Shown: in pieces, positions 6,658-18,094 of the stretch | Numbering within the stretch: position 1 is the first letter of the stretch | How the letters are laid out: each line of letters begins with the position of its first letter | Assembly: GCA_021848545.1 (NCBI GenBank) | Contig: JAJZUL010000037.1 | Location: 1-32,153, forward strand | Reading direction: 5' to 3' | Source of the DNA: Pseudomonadota bacterium | Lineage (GTDB): Bacteria > Pseudomonadota > Alphaproteobacteria > Rhodospirillales > Magnetospirillaceae | Length of the DNA stretch: 32,153 nucleotides | Notes under the pieces: model-generated | The model's input: only the letters and a program-made list of their open reading frames with translations | The model's database searches: none | Told to the model about the DNA's origin: nothing | Made by a program: the position numbers and the translations under genes

Positions 6658-8730
6658 TCAGATCGGGGGGTGGAGGAAGCCGGCGACCAGCCCGGCAAGC
6701 TTTCCAAGCGCCACCGGTTTCTTGAGAACGGCGCAACGGTCGTCCTGGAGGCGCTCGTTCAGGCGCTCGGTGGCGCCGAGATGGCCGGTGACGATGATCA
6801 CCGGCAAAAGCGGATCGTAATCGCGCAATTGTTCGACCAATTGTTCGCCGCTGCCGGCCGGCATGCGCAAATCGGTGATGACCACATCGGCCGGGTCCTT
6901 GGAAAACAGGCGCCATGCCTGGGTTCCGCCATTGCTGGTGCTGACCCGGTATCCCAGTTCGCGCAGGAAATGGGCCAGGGCGTCGCCGGCGGTCCGCTCG
7001 TCATCCACCACCATGATATGGGCGTCGGCCGGCGAAGGCGGCGGTTCGGGCGGGGACGCCGGGGTGGTCCGGCGGGAGCCGGTCACCGGCAGGGTGATGC
7101 AAAAGCACGCGCCCAGCGGTTGGCTGACGGCCTCGAGCTGGCCGCCCATGGCGGCGATCAGGCTGAAACTGACCGACAGACCCAGCCCGGTGCCGCGTCC
7201 GGCGTCCTTTGTGGTGAAAAACGGCTCGAAAATGCGGTCGCGCAGCGTCGGCGGGATACCGGGGCCGTTATCGGAAACGGTAATCGTCAGGCGGTTGGCG
7301 TTGATTTCGGTGGCAACCCGGATGATTCCGCTCCAACCATTGGTTTCGTGGCGCTCCTGCTTGTCCTTGAGGGCATGGTGGGCGTTGGCGAGAAGATTCA
7401 TCACCACCTGTTCAAGCTGAATCGCCCGTCCCTTCACCAGGATTTCCGCGGATGGCAGGTCGGCGACCAGGGCGATGTCGTCGGGCCGCAATTGCCCGTC
7501 GAAGACGCCGATGGCGGCGCGGATCGCGGCGATGGCGTCGAAAATCTGCTCGGGGCTGTCGTCGCGCCGGCTGAAGATGCGGATGTCGTCGATCATTTCG
7601 GCGGTGCGTTGCGATTGATCGGCGATCACCTGGAATTGTTGGGCCTGCCAGTCGGGCGTGGCCTTGCCGCGCTCGATGAACAGCAGCGCGCCCTCCGCCG
7701 TCATGCGGATGATGTTGAGGGGCTGCGACAATTCATGGACCAGACCGGCGGCCATCTCGCCCAGGGTGGCCAGCTTGGTGGCCTGGATCAACTGGGCCTG
7801 GACCTGTTTGCGGTCGGTGACGTCGCGGATGATCACCAGTTGCGCCGACAGGCCGTGGAAAACGATGGCGGTGCTGATCACTTCGGCGTCGAACGGCGTT
7901 CCGTCGCGGTGGCGCAACCGGAATTCGCAGGCATTCTGACCGGGGCCGGGGCAGCCGAGCCGCCATTCGGCGGCCGACGGGCAATCCTCGTGCACGAGAT
8001 CGGTGATGGGATGTCCGACCATTTCGTCGGCGGCGATGGCGCCGAACACGGTCGCCGAGGCGGGGTTGGCGAAAAGAATGGTGCCGTGGCTGTGGACGAT
8101 GATGGCATCCGGCGAGGTTTCGATCAGCAGCCGGTAGCGGGATTCGCTTTCCGCCAGGCCGTGGATGGCGCGATCGTGCTCGGCCTTCATCCTGAGCGCG
8201 CGCACGCCGTAGGTGACGTTGCTGGCCAGACCTTCAAGCAGCCGGATCACGTCGGAATCGAAGGAATCGACGTCGCCGGAATAGATGTTGAGCGCCCCCA
8301 GCCGGTCCTTGTCGTCGCCCAGCGGCAGCGAGATCGTCGAACGCAGCCGGTATTTGCGGGCCACATCGCGCCACGGCGCGAATTCCGGGTCCGTCTCGCA
8401 ATCGCGGATGATCTGGGTGGCGCCGGTACGGATGGCGGTGCCGGTCGGGCCGCCGCCGTCTTCGTCATCGTTCCAGTTGATATGGACTTCGTCGAGATAG
8501 GCGCTGTCGGGGCCGGCGACGGCGACGGGCGTCACCGGGCGGGTCGCGTCGGCGCTGGGATAGCCGACCCAGGCGAGATTATAGCCGGCCACGTCCACGG
8601 CGATGTGGCAGATGTCCTGAAGCAGCGATTCCTCGCTGGTGGCCCGCAACAGGGCTTCCGTCGAGCGGGTCAATATCGTCACCGCACGGTCGATGAGGCG
8701 GAGCTGCTCCGCCACGCTGTGGGTGATCAT
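6658..8730 (-). CDS. Soluble hybrid sensor histidine kinase (GAF-PAS-HisKA-HATPase-REC)
   Basis: A 690-residue cytoplasmic kinase with no transmembrane segment. Domains in order: GAF-like sensor (about 25-180), PAS (195-310), dimerisation/phosphoacceptor helix with H332 in LVHELSQPLN, HATPase_c with N-box QVVMNLLANAHHAL (441-454), G1 DNGPG (487-491), F-box FEPFFTTK and G2 GTGLGL (513-518), then a proline-rich linker (557-570) and a C-terminal receiver with D620 in ITDLRMPAG and K670/K671. GGGAGTGGC just before the ATG at 8730 supports this start; the frame stays open 25 codons farther upstream. The absence of a membrane domain suggests an intracellular signal such as redox, gas or a small ligand, but the ligand is unknown. 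The neighbouring LuxR-type regulator is the probable partner. Confidence 0.9.
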   Translation of the reverse strand: MITHSVAEQLRLIDRAVTILTRSTEALLRATSEESLLQDICHIAVDVAGYNLAWVGYPSADATRPVTPVAVAGPDSAYLDEVHINWNDDEDGGGPTGTAIRTGATQIIRDCETDPEFAPWRDVARKYRLRSTISLPLGDDKDRLGALNIYSGDVDSFDSDVIRLLEGLASNVTYGVRALRMKAEHDRAIHGLAESESRYRLLIETSPDAIIVHSHGTILFANPASATVFGAIAADEMVGHPITDLVHEDCPSAAEWRLGCPGPGQNACEFRLRHRDGTPFDAEVISTAIVFHGLSAQLVIIRDVTDRKQVQAQLIQATKLATLGEMAAGLVHELSQPLNIIRMTAEGALLFIERGKATPDWQAQQFQVIADQSQRTAEMIDDIRIFSRRDDSPEQIFDAIAAIRAAIGVFDGQLRPDDIALVADLPSAEILVKGRAIQLEQVVMNLLANAHHALKDKQERHETNGWSGIIRVATEINANRLTITVSDNGPGIPPTLRDRIFEPFFTTKDAGRGTGLGLSVSFSLIAAMGGQLEAVSQPLGACFCITLPVTGSRRTTPASPPEPPPSPADAHIMVVDDERTAGDALAHFLRELGYRVSTSNGGTQAWRLFSKDPADVVITDLRMPAGSGEQLVEQLRDYDPLLPVIIVTGHLGATERLNERLQDDRCAVLKKPVALGKLAGLVAGFLHPPI

Positions 8731-8956
8731 GCCACTCCCTTCCCAGCTTTTGAGGATCACCGGCCGATGATAGTCGTTGACGGGCGTGCGTCCCAGACGT
8801 TCCAAGGAACTAATACCTTCCCGCTGTCCGGTATCGAAAGAACAGGGTTGCGCCCATGGTCATCGTTCGGCGCTTTCCGGTATTTTCACCTTTGGTTATC
8901 GTGGTGGGCGAAACCGGCGTTAATTTTTCCCGCCACCGCAATCATAAGGGGAAGCC

Positions 8957-9343
8957 ATGTCTTCAGCGGCGAAAACCAAGGGGTCCCACAGCGAAAAGGA
9001 AATCCTCAGCCACGCCCATCGCGGGCTGCAATTGCTGACCGAACAACGGCCCCGGCTGATGGGCAAGATTCAGGCTTTCATGGCCGAGGCGATGGAGCCC
9101 GGCGTTCTGGACAAGAAGGAAAAGGAGCGCATGGCCCTGGGCATGGCGCTGGTGCGCCAATGCCATTATTGCATCGCGCTTCATGTGCGGGCCTGCAAGG
9201 CGGCGGGGGTGACGGTGGAAGAGGTGATGGAGGTGTGCGGCCTGGCGATCATGATGGGCGGCGGGCCGGTCCTGACCATGATGGCCGAGGTCGAGCGCGC
9301 CATGAACGAATTCTATCTCGATGAAAACGGGGACCCGGTGTGA
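8957..9343 (+). CDS. Carboxymuconolactone decarboxylase/AhpD-like protein
   Basis: A 128-residue helical protein of the CMD superfamily. The redox motif E-x11-CxxC-x3-H is present as E57, C69-H-Y-C72 and H76 (QCHYCIALH), the arrangement of AhpD-type alkylhydroperoxidases. An AGxTxEE-like segment (AAGVTVEEVMEV, 82-93) also matches. AAGGGGAAGCC precedes the ATG. It probably reduces peroxides or acts as a thiol-dependent oxidoreductase; the ring-decarboxylase activity of the family name is unlikely given the CxxC motif. The GTG start of the next gene overlaps the stop (GTGA), implying translational coupling with an exported protein of unknown function. Confidence 0.8.
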   Translation: MSSAAKTKGSHSEKEILSHAHRGLQLLTEQRPRLMGKIQAFMAEAMEPGVLDKKEKERMALGMALVRQCHYCIALHVRACKAAGVTVEEVMEVCGLAIMMGGGPVLTMMAEVERAMNEFYLDENGDPV

Positions 9344-10041
9344 GGTATTTCCGCGATGTTGCCGTCCTTCTGACCCTGGCCGCCCTGCTGGCGGTCGCCG
9401 CCGGACGGGCACGGGCCACCGCCGCGCAAGCCCTGTTCGGTCTTCTCGATCCGCCGGTTTCCTACAGCGCCCGCTTTTCGGTGACCAGCGATCGCGGCAC
9501 CTTTCGCGGCGCCGTCTGGCACGTTCCGGGAACCGAGCGCTGGGATTTCACCACCGCCTACGGTCCCCAGGCGTTGCTGCTGAAACGTCGTGCCGGCATC
9601 GTCTATCTGCTCAGCCCCAAGGCCCGCTGGTATGTGGGGATCGGCCTGAACGCGGCGTCAATGCTGGCCGGCGGCATCGGGGCGCTGACGGTGACCCGCC
9701 ATCGGCTGGGGCCGGCGATGATGAACGGCCAGCGGACCGTCCGCTATCGGATCGAGGCGACGGCGCCCGGTCGCGGCCGTTTCGACGGCGACGCCTGGTT
9801 CACCCCCGACGGCATCCTGGTGCGGGCCGCCGGCCTGCTGGTCGATGGAGCCGGCCATTCCCAAAGGGTGGCCACCAATCTGTACGATCTTCATCGCGGT
9901 CGGGTGGCGGCGGCGCGGATGGCGCTGCCCAACGGCTATTTCGGCCTGGATCTGAGCAAGATGGCGCCCCAGGCGGTGGAACGGACCATCCGCCGCATGA
10001 CCCCGCTGCTGGAGGGGAACGGCGGTTTCAGCCGCCGCTGA
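9340..10041 (+). CDS. Exported protein of unknown function (LolA-like beta fold suspected)
   Basis: A 233-residue protein starting at a GTG that overlaps the upstream stop codon. A signal peptide is clear (RDVAVLLTLAALLAVAAGRARA, residues 5-26, cleavage near 26). The mature part alternates short beta strands (SYSARFSVTSDRGTFRGAVWH, LLKRRAGIVYLLSPKARWYVG, QRTVRYRIEATA, GRFDGDAWFTPDGILVRAAG), reminiscent of LolA/LppX or DUF4412-type half-barrels that bind lipids, and ends KMAPQAVERTIRRMTPLLEG. No catalytic motif is recognised. Coupling to the CMD-like gene hints at a joint role in envelope or oxidative stress, which is inference only. Confidence 0.65.
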   Translation: MRYFRDVAVLLTLAALLAVAAGRARATAAQALFGLLDPPVSYSARFSVTSDRGTFRGAVWHVPGTERWDFTTAYGPQALLLKRRAGIVYLLSPKARWYVGIGLNAASMLAGGIGALTVTRHRLGPAMMNGQRTVRYRIEATAPGRGRFDGDAWFTPDGILVRAAGLLVDGAGHSQRVATNLYDLHRGRVAAARMALPNGYFGLDLSKMAPQAVERTIRRMTPLLEGNGGFSRR

Positions 10042-10044
10042 TCG

Positions 10045-10611
10045 TCACCAGTAACGGACCCGTCCCGTATCCACATGGACGAAATCCGACGCCGGATACT
10101 GGCCGACGCCGCCGGCCCTGAGCGATCGGGCGGCCCGTCCCACGGCATGGACGGAATGGCCGGGCAGGCGGATGTCGATGGCCTGGCCCTGCATATGCAG
10201 GCTGTGGCGGGCGACGCCGCTGGTGACCGAGGCCAGCCAGGCGTTGGTCGCCGGCGAGCGGTAGCCGGAAATGATGTGGATCGGCCCCCGCGCCTCGACC
10301 TTGCGATGGACGGCGTTGATGATGTCCAGCGCATGGGGGTCGATGCGGTGGACCTGGTCGGAGCGGAAATCGCGCAGGAAATGGTTGATGGAATGCAGCG
10401 CGTCGGGCAGGTAGCGCCCGCCGGCCCAATAGACTTCCCGCAGATGTTCGCCGGTATGGATGTTGTACAGGGAAAGCGTGCGTTCGTGGGTCAGGCGCAA
10501 GGCCGCTTGGGCCGGCCGGCTGGCCACCGCCGCCAGGGCCGCCCCCCCTAAAACCAGCAGCGAACGTCGCGTGATGGATGATGAACGGGCCTTATCCTCT
10601 TGATTCGGCAT
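10045..10611 (-). CDS. MepK-like murein endopeptidase (DUF882, peptidase M15 fold)
   Basis: A 188-residue exported metallopeptidase of the YcbK/MepK family, which in E. coli cleaves 3-3 and 4-3 peptidoglycan crosslinks. The N-terminus is Tat-like (SITRRSLLVLGGAALAAVAS, about residues 12-31, twin arginine R15-R16). Zinc-site motifs are present: SGYRS, H-S-L-H-M-x-G-x-A-x-D-I and the terminal FVHVDTGRVRYW. GGAGGGG five nt before the ATG at 10611 fixes the start; the frame continues upstream without meaning. It lies 125 bp downstream of the L,D-transpeptidase on the same strand, mirroring ldtD-mepK of E. coli, so making and cutting 3-3 crosslinks may be co-regulated here. Confidence 0.85.
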   Translation of the reverse strand: MPNQEDKARSSSITRRSLLVLGGAALAAVASRPAQAALRLTHERTLSLYNIHTGEHLREVYWAGGRYLPDALHSINHFLRDFRSDQVHRIDPHALDIINAVHRKVEARGPIHIISGYRSPATNAWLASVTSGVARHSLHMQGQAIDIRLPGHSVHAVGRAARSLRAGGVGQYPASDFVHVDTGRVRYW

Positions 10612-10736
10612 AGATACCCCTCCATTAGGCATAAACCCTTCTACCATTCGGGTGGGGTCGGCTGTCAAGGATTGGATGGCGGCGCCTGCCGGGATCCGGG
10701 GCTCGCGAGCGTCGCGGCGGCGGCGAAAAGGCGTCG

Positions 10737-12389
10737 TCAGCGATCGCGCGCGGCGATGCGGGCCGGGCCGTCGTTGCGGCTCAGCGCCGTCGCCAGATGG
10801 GCATCGAGACCATAGATGTCGTTGCGGAACTCCACCGTTCCGTCGGGATCGGCCCAGGCGGTCCAATACAGGAAATAGACCGGCACCGGATGGGCGAGAT
10901 GGAGGGTGCGCAGGGCCTTTTTCGCCAGCAGCGCCTGCAGGCGGTCGGTCCATTGATCGCCCAGCAGCCGTTCGGCCATCAGCAGCGGCTTTTGCAGGCG
11001 CACGCAGCCATGGCTGAAGGCGCGCACCGGTTGGGTGAACAAGGCGCGCTCCGGCGTGTCGTGCATGTAGATGGCTTCGTTGTCGATCAGATGGAATTTG
11101 ATGCGGCCCAAGGCGTTGTCGGGGCCGGGGCGCTGGCGCAGGCGATAGGGGATATGGGTGGCGTATTGGGACCAATCGATGCCGATGCCCTGGGATTGGG
11201 GGCTGCCCTCGGGAAAGGCGCCGACGATGTACATGTCGTTTTCGACCAGATAATTGGGGTCCTTTTTCAGCTTCGGCAGGATCTCCCGATTGGCGATGGA
11301 GGGCGGCACCGTCCAGTTGGGATTGATGATCACCGCCGACATGGCGGTGGCCATGATCGGGGTCTGGTGGTCGGGCCGACCCACCACCACCCGCATGGAT
11401 AGGGTCCGGGTCCCGTCCTGGACCAGTTCCAGTCGTTGATCCGGGATGTTGACGGCGACGAAGGTGGTGCCGAGATTTCGGCGCGCCGCGCGCCGCCGTT
11501 CGAGATTGAGCGCGATCGAAGCCAGTCTGGTCCGGGCCGGGACGTCGAGGGCGGCCAGGGTCGCGGGGCCGACGATGCCGTCGCGGTCCAGGCCGTGGCG
11601 CGCCTGGAAGCGTTTGACCGCGCGGGTCAGGGCGGAATCGAGGGTGTCGCCGTAATGTCGGCCCCGGCGGGGATGGAAATCGCCGCTGGCGGTCAGACGC
11701 CGGCGCAGCAAACGGATACGGGGGTCGGTCTTGCCGGGTTTGATGACGGGGCCGGCGGGAATGGCCGGCCAGCCCCCGGCGGCGGCGATGGCGCGGTAGC
11801 GGGCCAGCGCCTTGACCAGATCCCCATAGGCGGGGTCCCGTGGCACCAGCCGTTCGGCGAGAACGGCCAGGGGCGTGCCCGCGGCGGCTTGTCGCAAAAA
11901 CCCGTCGGAATCGAAGGTCCGGGGGGCCTGCGGCGTCACTTCGCCGTACCAGCCCGAGGCTGACAGGCGCCCGTCATCGAGATCGTGGCCCAGCCGAACC
12001 AGGGCGTCGCTGATCCAAAGATCGCGGTCGCCCACCGACAGGGGCGGATGGACGAGGGGAAGAGTGTAATCGGCCGGAGGCAGACCCTGGGTCAGGGCCA
12101 CGTCGCGCATTTCGGTCAGGATGCGCTCGCCGTGGCTGGTCCAGGCGGGGCGGTAACCGCGGGCGGCGTAGAAGGATTTGAGGGGGGCGATGGCCACGGC
12201 ATGGCCGTCGATCTCCACCGTCGCGCCGGGGTTGGCCAGCAAGGTCTGGATTTCCGCCGCCTCCACCGAGGACCCCGGCGAGGCCCAAGCCGTTGGCGCC
12301 CTTCCAATCAGGACGGCAAGGACGATAAGGGCGGGAAAGGCGGTGAGCGGGCGCGCGAAGGACACGGGCGGACCTCTGACAAAGTGCAT
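10737..12389 (-). CDS. L,D-transpeptidase (YcbB/LdtD type)
   Basis: A 550-residue periplasmic enzyme that would form 3-3 crosslinks in peptidoglycan. A hydrophobic export signal (about residues 14-35, cleavage near TAWA) is followed by a helical scaffold region, a PG_binding_1 domain (about 235-300, TRAVKRFQARHGLDRDGIVGPATLAAL) and a YkuD catalytic domain with the active-site cysteine in FSHGCVRLQ and the preceding MHDTPERALF. Size and order match YcbB rather than the short Ldt enzymes. The start at 12389 (MHFVRGPP) gives a sensible signal peptide; the same frame stays open far upstream, antisense to the epimerase, which I take to be chance in GC-rich DNA. It is followed by the MepK-like endopeptidase. 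Confidence 0.9.
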   Translation of the reverse strand: MHFVRGPPVSFARPLTAFPALIVLAVLIGRAPTAWASPGSSVEAAEIQTLLANPGATVEIDGHAVAIAPLKSFYAARGYRPAWTSHGERILTEMRDVALTQGLPPADYTLPLVHPPLSVGDRDLWISDALVRLGHDLDDGRLSASGWYGEVTPQAPRTFDSDGFLRQAAAGTPLAVLAERLVPRDPAYGDLVKALARYRAIAAAGGWPAIPAGPVIKPGKTDPRIRLLRRRLTASGDFHPRRGRHYGDTLDSALTRAVKRFQARHGLDRDGIVGPATLAALDVPARTRLASIALNLERRRAARRNLGTTFVAVNIPDQRLELVQDGTRTLSMRVVVGRPDHQTPIMATAMSAVIINPNWTVPPSIANREILPKLKKDPNYLVENDMYIVGAFPEGSPQSQGIGIDWSQYATHIPYRLRQRPGPDNALGRIKFHLIDNEAIYMHDTPERALFTQPVRAFSHGCVRLQKPLLMAERLLGDQWTDRLQALLAKKALRTLHLAHPVPVYFLYWTAWADPDGTVEFRNDIYGLDAHLATALSRNDGPARIAARDR

Positions 12390-12545
12390 CTCAGATTCGA
12401 ATGGCGCCGGACGGCAAGTCAATCGCCGCGAAGCCGATGCATGCTTATGGAGCCACGCTGTTGCCGCCGGGCCACAGCCGTGGGGGGTGATTTCGCGGCC
12501 GGACCCATGTATATGGAACCGGTTCGTTACAGATGGATAGGCCCA

Positions 12546-13526
12546 ATGACCGTTCTCGTTACCGGCGCCGCCGGCTTTATCGGCTATCACACATGCCTGC
12601 GTCTGCTTGACCGTGGCGAGCGCGTCGTCGGGGTGGATAATCTCAACACCTATTACGATCCCTCCCTGAAGGAAAGGCGCCTGGGGCAGTTGCGCGAACG
12701 GGCCGGTTTCGTCTTTTGCCGGGCCGATATCGCCGATCGCGCGCAGATGGCCGAGGTGGCCGCCGCCAATCCGGATGTCACCCGCTACATCAATCTGGCC
12801 GCCCAGGCCGGGGTCCGCCATTCGCTGACCAAGCCCTTCGATTACACCGAGGCCAACGTCGTCGGTCTGCTGACCTTGCTGGAAATGGCCCGCGCCAACG
12901 ACAAATGCAGCCATTTCGTCTATGCCAGCTCGTCCTCGGTCTACGGCGCCAACACCAAGCTGCCGTTTTCGGTCGAGGACCGGGTCGATACGCCGGTGTC
13001 GCTGTACGCCGCCACCAAGCGGTCGGGCGAATTGATGAGCCACGCCTACAGCCATCTGTTCCGGGTGCCGACCACCGGCTTGCGCTTCTTCACCGTCTAC
13101 GGCCCGTGGGGACGTCCCGACATGGCCGCCTATCTGTTCGCCGACGCCATCCTCGCCGGCCGCCCGATCCGGGTGTTCAACAATGGCGACATGCGCCGCG
13201 ACTTCACCTATATCGACGATATCGTGTCGGGGGTGCTGGGGGTTCTGGACAACCCGCCCGGCGATGACGGCACCCATCCGCCCTACCGGATCTACAATAT
13301 CGGCAACAACAATTCCGAATCGCTGATGGATTACATCGGCCTGATCGAACAGAGCCTGGGACGCAAGGCCACCTATCAGTTCGAACCGATGCAGCCGGGC
13401 GACGTGCGCGAGACCTATGCCGACATCTCGGCCATCCAACGCGATGTCGGATTCGCCCCCACCACGCCGATTTCGGTGGGCATTCCCCGTTTCATCGAGT
13501 GGTTCAAAAGCTATCGCGGCGTCTGA
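12546..13526 (+). CDS. UDP-glucuronate 4-epimerase-type NAD-dependent epimerase
   Basis: A 326-residue short-chain-dehydrogenase-type nucleotide-sugar epimerase. The Rossmann motif GAAGFIG is at residues 7-13, the VDNLNTYYDPSLKERRL segment is characteristic of the UDP-GlcA 4-epimerase (CapI/LspL/GAE) group, and the catalytic SSSVYG serine and YAATK (Y-x3-K) are present, as is RFFTVYGPWGRPDMA. It would convert UDP-glucuronate to UDP-galacturonate for capsule, LPS or exopolysaccharide. It is divergent from the L,D-transpeptidase across a 156-bp region and is followed 43 bp later by tilS. No other sugar genes are adjacent, so the target polymer is unknown. Confidence 0.88.
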   Translation: MTVLVTGAAGFIGYHTCLRLLDRGERVVGVDNLNTYYDPSLKERRLGQLRERAGFVFCRADIADRAQMAEVAAANPDVTRYINLAAQAGVRHSLTKPFDYTEANVVGLLTLLEMARANDKCSHFVYASSSSVYGANTKLPFSVEDRVDTPVSLYAATKRSGELMSHAYSHLFRVPTTGLRFFTVYGPWGRPDMAAYLFADAILAGRPIRVFNNGDMRRDFTYIDDIVSGVLGVLDNPPGDDGTHPPYRIYNIGNNNSESLMDYIGLIEQSLGRKATYQFEPMQPGDVRETYADISAIQRDVGFAPTTPISVGIPRFIEWFKSYRGV

Positions 13527-13569
13527 CGCGAACGCGGCGCCGGTCACGGCGGAGGAATTCGCCGGGCTG

Positions 13570-14892
13570 ATGGCCGCTCTGGGACCGTTCGAGGCGCGGC
13601 CCCGGGTGGCCGTGGCGGTGTCCGGCGGCGCCGATTCCCTGGCTTTGGCGTTTCTGGCCGCGCCCTGGGCGCGGAATCTGGGCGGCGAGGCCGTGGCGGT
13701 TACCGTCGATCATGGGCTTCGGGCCGAGGCCGGCGCGGAAGCGGCGCAGGTGGGCGCGTGGCTGACGGCGGCGGGAATCGCCCATTCGGTTCTGACCTGG
13801 ACCGGTCCCAAACCCCGCTCCGACATCCAGGCGGCGGCCCGCGCCGCCCGTTACCGGCTGCTGGAGGCGTGGTGCGCCGAGCGCGCCATCCTGCATCTGT
13901 TGCTGGCCCACCATCTGGACGATCAGGCCGAAACGGTGCTGCTGCGGTTGGGGCGCGGTTCGGGCGTGGACGGGCTGGCCGCCATGGCGCCGATCCGGGA
14001 AACCCGCCTGTTGCGGTTGCTGCGGCCGGTTCTGACCCTGCCCGCTTCCCGCTTGCGGGCCGGTCTGGCGGCGGTGGGGCAGCCCTGGATCGACGATCCC
14101 TCCAACCATGATCCGGCCTATGCGCGGGTGCGCATGCGCCGGCTGATGCCGGCTTTGGCGGCGGAAGGGCTGAGCGCGGAGCGCTTGGCGGCGACGGCCG
14201 CGGGCATGGCGGGGACGCGGGCGGCGCTGGACGGCCAGGTGGCGGCGGCGGCGCTCGATCATGTCCGCTTTCATCCGGCCGGCTTCGTCCATGTCGCCGC
14301 CGGGGCGCTGGCGGCGCTGCCCGGCGAAATCGGCCGCCGGCTTTTGGCCCGGTTGCTGCTGGCGGTGGGCGGGGGCGGGTACGCGCCCCGGCGCGACCGT
14401 CTGGACCGGCTCCATCGGGCGCTGGTCGGCGGTGGCGCCATCGGGCAGACCCTGGGCGGCTGCCGGATCGCGGCCGCCGGGGGCGGCGACGTCCTGATCT
14501 GTCGCGAGACGCGCGCCCTGGCGGCGCCCGCGCCGCTGATTCCGGGCCGCACCATCGCCTGGGACGGACGATTTCATCTGGCGGTTGCCGATGCGGCGCC
14601 GGCGGGGCTTGCGGTCGGCGCCCTCGGTGCCGAGGGATGGCGGGTGGTTTGCCGCGAACGCCCGGCGCTGGCGTCGGGCTGGCGGCGCGAGTTTCCGGCT
14701 GCGGCGCGCGCGGCCCTGCCGGCGATTTTCGCGACGGATGGACTATGCGCCGTTCCCCACCTCGGTTATAGTCGGCCCGTTACGGTGGCCGGTGTCCTTT
14801 GCCCGTCCGTTTTCGATCCGGGCGGCGCTTTGCGCTGGATCGCGCCGGCTCCGATGTTTCCGGTCACGACGGGCCGGGGTTCGACGGAATAA
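13570..14892 (+). CDS. tilS: tRNA(Ile)-lysidine synthetase
   Basis: Modifies C34 of the CAU-anticodon tRNA-Ile to lysidine, so that AUA is read as isoleucine. The PP-loop ATPase motif SGGADS occurs at residues 18-23 of the chosen start, followed by [20 protein letters not shown] and [21 protein letters not shown] (catalytic core). The C-terminal half is a normal but degenerate TilS substrate-binding region. About 440 residues. The 13570 ATG is the only start after the epimerase stop; in-frame ATGs at 13417 and 13444 lie inside the epimerase, and the sequence between (AEEFAGL) looks TilS-like, so translation may begin a few codons earlier at a non-standard codon. tilS followed by ftsH is a common alphaproteobacterial order. 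Confidence 0.9.
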   Translation: MAALGPFEARPRVAVAVSGGADSLALAFLAAPWARNLGGEAVAVTVDHGLRAEAGAEAAQVGAWLTAAGIAHSVLTWTGPKPRSDIQAAARAARYRLLEAWCAERAILHLLLAHHLDDQAETVLLRLGRGSGVDGLAAMAPIRETRLLRLLRPVLTLPASRLRAGLAAVGQPWIDDPSNHDPAYARVRMRRLMPALAAEGLSAERLAATAAGMAGTRAALDGQVAAAALDHVRFHPAGFVHVAAGALAALPGEIGRRLLARLLLAVGGGGYAPRRDRLDRLHRALVGGGAIGQTLGGCRIAAAGGGDVLICRETRALAAPAPLIPGRTIAWDGRFHLAVADAAPAGLAVGALGAEGWRVVCRERPALASGWRREFPAAARAALPAIFATDGLCAVPHLGYSRPVTVAGVLCPSVFDPGGALRWIAPAPMFPVTTGRGSTE

Positions 14893-15008
14893 GGTTGGTT
14901 CGGCCGGTTCCTCCCTTGTGCAGGTTGGAGCCGGCATTATCTTTTCGGGAAGGCGTCATCTTTTCGACAAGACGCGCGGACGCGGAGGGCGCCCGCGCGA
15001 CGCAGATC

Positions 15009-16957
<1,949 letters not shown>

Positions 16958-16961
<4 letters not shown>

Positions 16962-18094
16962 CCCCGCCCGCTGTCATGTCCGCTTTTCACCGATGCCCCG
17001 CTTTGCCGCGGGGCATCGTTCGTGACGGTCCCGCGTTCTACGTGCTGCCGACGGGGCTGGTGGCCGGCGAGGTGGCCGTTGCGGCGGTGGCGTCCGGTCG
17101 CGCCCGGCCGCTGGCCGGCGGTCCGCTGGCCTTTACCGGGGCCGGCATCGTCTGGCGCGACGGGACCGACGCCCGGCTGGCGGTGGCATCCCTGACCGAT
17201 GTGGAACGATGGGCGGCGGCCGAGCCGGCCGCCGCTTCGGTGCCGGGGCTGATCGAAGCCTGTTCGCGGCCGCGAAATCCCTGGGCCGGGCTTGGTCTCG
17301 ACCGGCCCCGGATCATGGGCATCGTCAACGTCACCCCCGACAGTTTTTCCGATGGCGGCCGCACCCTGGCGCCGGAGGCGGCCATCGCCCACGGGCTGGC
17401 GCTGGTGGACGCCGGCGCCGATCTTGTCGATGTCGGCGGCGAATCGACGCGGCCCGGCGCCGATCCGGTCGCCGAGGACGAGGAACGGGCCCGCGTGGTG
17501 CCGGTGATCGCCGCCCTGGCGGCGAAGGGCGTGGCGGTTTCCGTCGATACCCGCCACGCCCCGGTGATGGCGGCGGCGCTGGCGGCGGGCGCGCGGGTGA
17601 TCAACGACGTCGCCGCCCTGGGCGAACCGGGGGCGATGGACGCCGCCGCCGGTAGCGACGCGGCCCTGTGCCTGATGCATATGCGGGGGCAACCGGCGAC
17701 CATGCAGGACGCGCCCGCCTACCAGTCGGCGCCGCTCGACGTCTTCGATTTTCTCAGCCAGCGGGTCGCGGCCTGTCGGGCGGCGGGGATCGACGCCGCC
17801 CGCATCGCCGTCGATCCCGGCATCGGCTTCGGCAAGACCGACGCCCACAACGCCCAAATCCTGGCGACCTTGCCGCTGCTGCACGGGCTGGGGTGCCCGA
17901 TCCTGTTGGGCGCGTCGCGCAAGCGCTTCATCGCCGCTTTCAGCCGGGGCGAGGGGCCGGACGACCGTCTGGGGGGCGGCATCGCCGCCGCCCTGGCCGG
18001 CATCGAGGCGGGCGCGCAGATCGTGCGGGTGCACGATGTCGCCGAGACGGTTCAGGCGGCGCGGGTGTGGCGGGCGATCCGGGGCGCGTCCTGA
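16958..18094 (+). CDS. folP: Dihydropteroate synthase with a ~110-residue N-terminal extension
   Basis: Condenses 6-hydroxymethyldihydropterin diphosphate (the FolK product) with p-aminobenzoate. The DHPS barrel starts at about residue 112 with [17 protein letters not shown], then [54 protein letters not shown] and [10 protein letters not shown], all canonical. The first ~110 residues ([19 protein letters not shown]..., [19 protein letters not shown]) are not part of the catalytic fold and I do not recognise them; total length is 378 versus about 280 for most bacterial DHPS. Start is GTG at 16958 (overlapping the ftsH stop) or ATG at 16976. The stop codon TGA shares its last base with repeat copy B. 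Confidence 0.92.

Noticed and set aside
6640-9324. An 894-codon plus-strand open frame
   Set aside because: It is antisense to the hybrid kinase, whose domains are unmistakable. The frame is low-complexity Gly/Asp/Gln-rich translation typical of shadows in GC-rich DNA.
12390-13547. N-terminal extension of the L,D-transpeptidase frame across the epimerase gene
   Set aside because: The extension is antisense to a clear epimerase, and a signal peptide begins at 12389.
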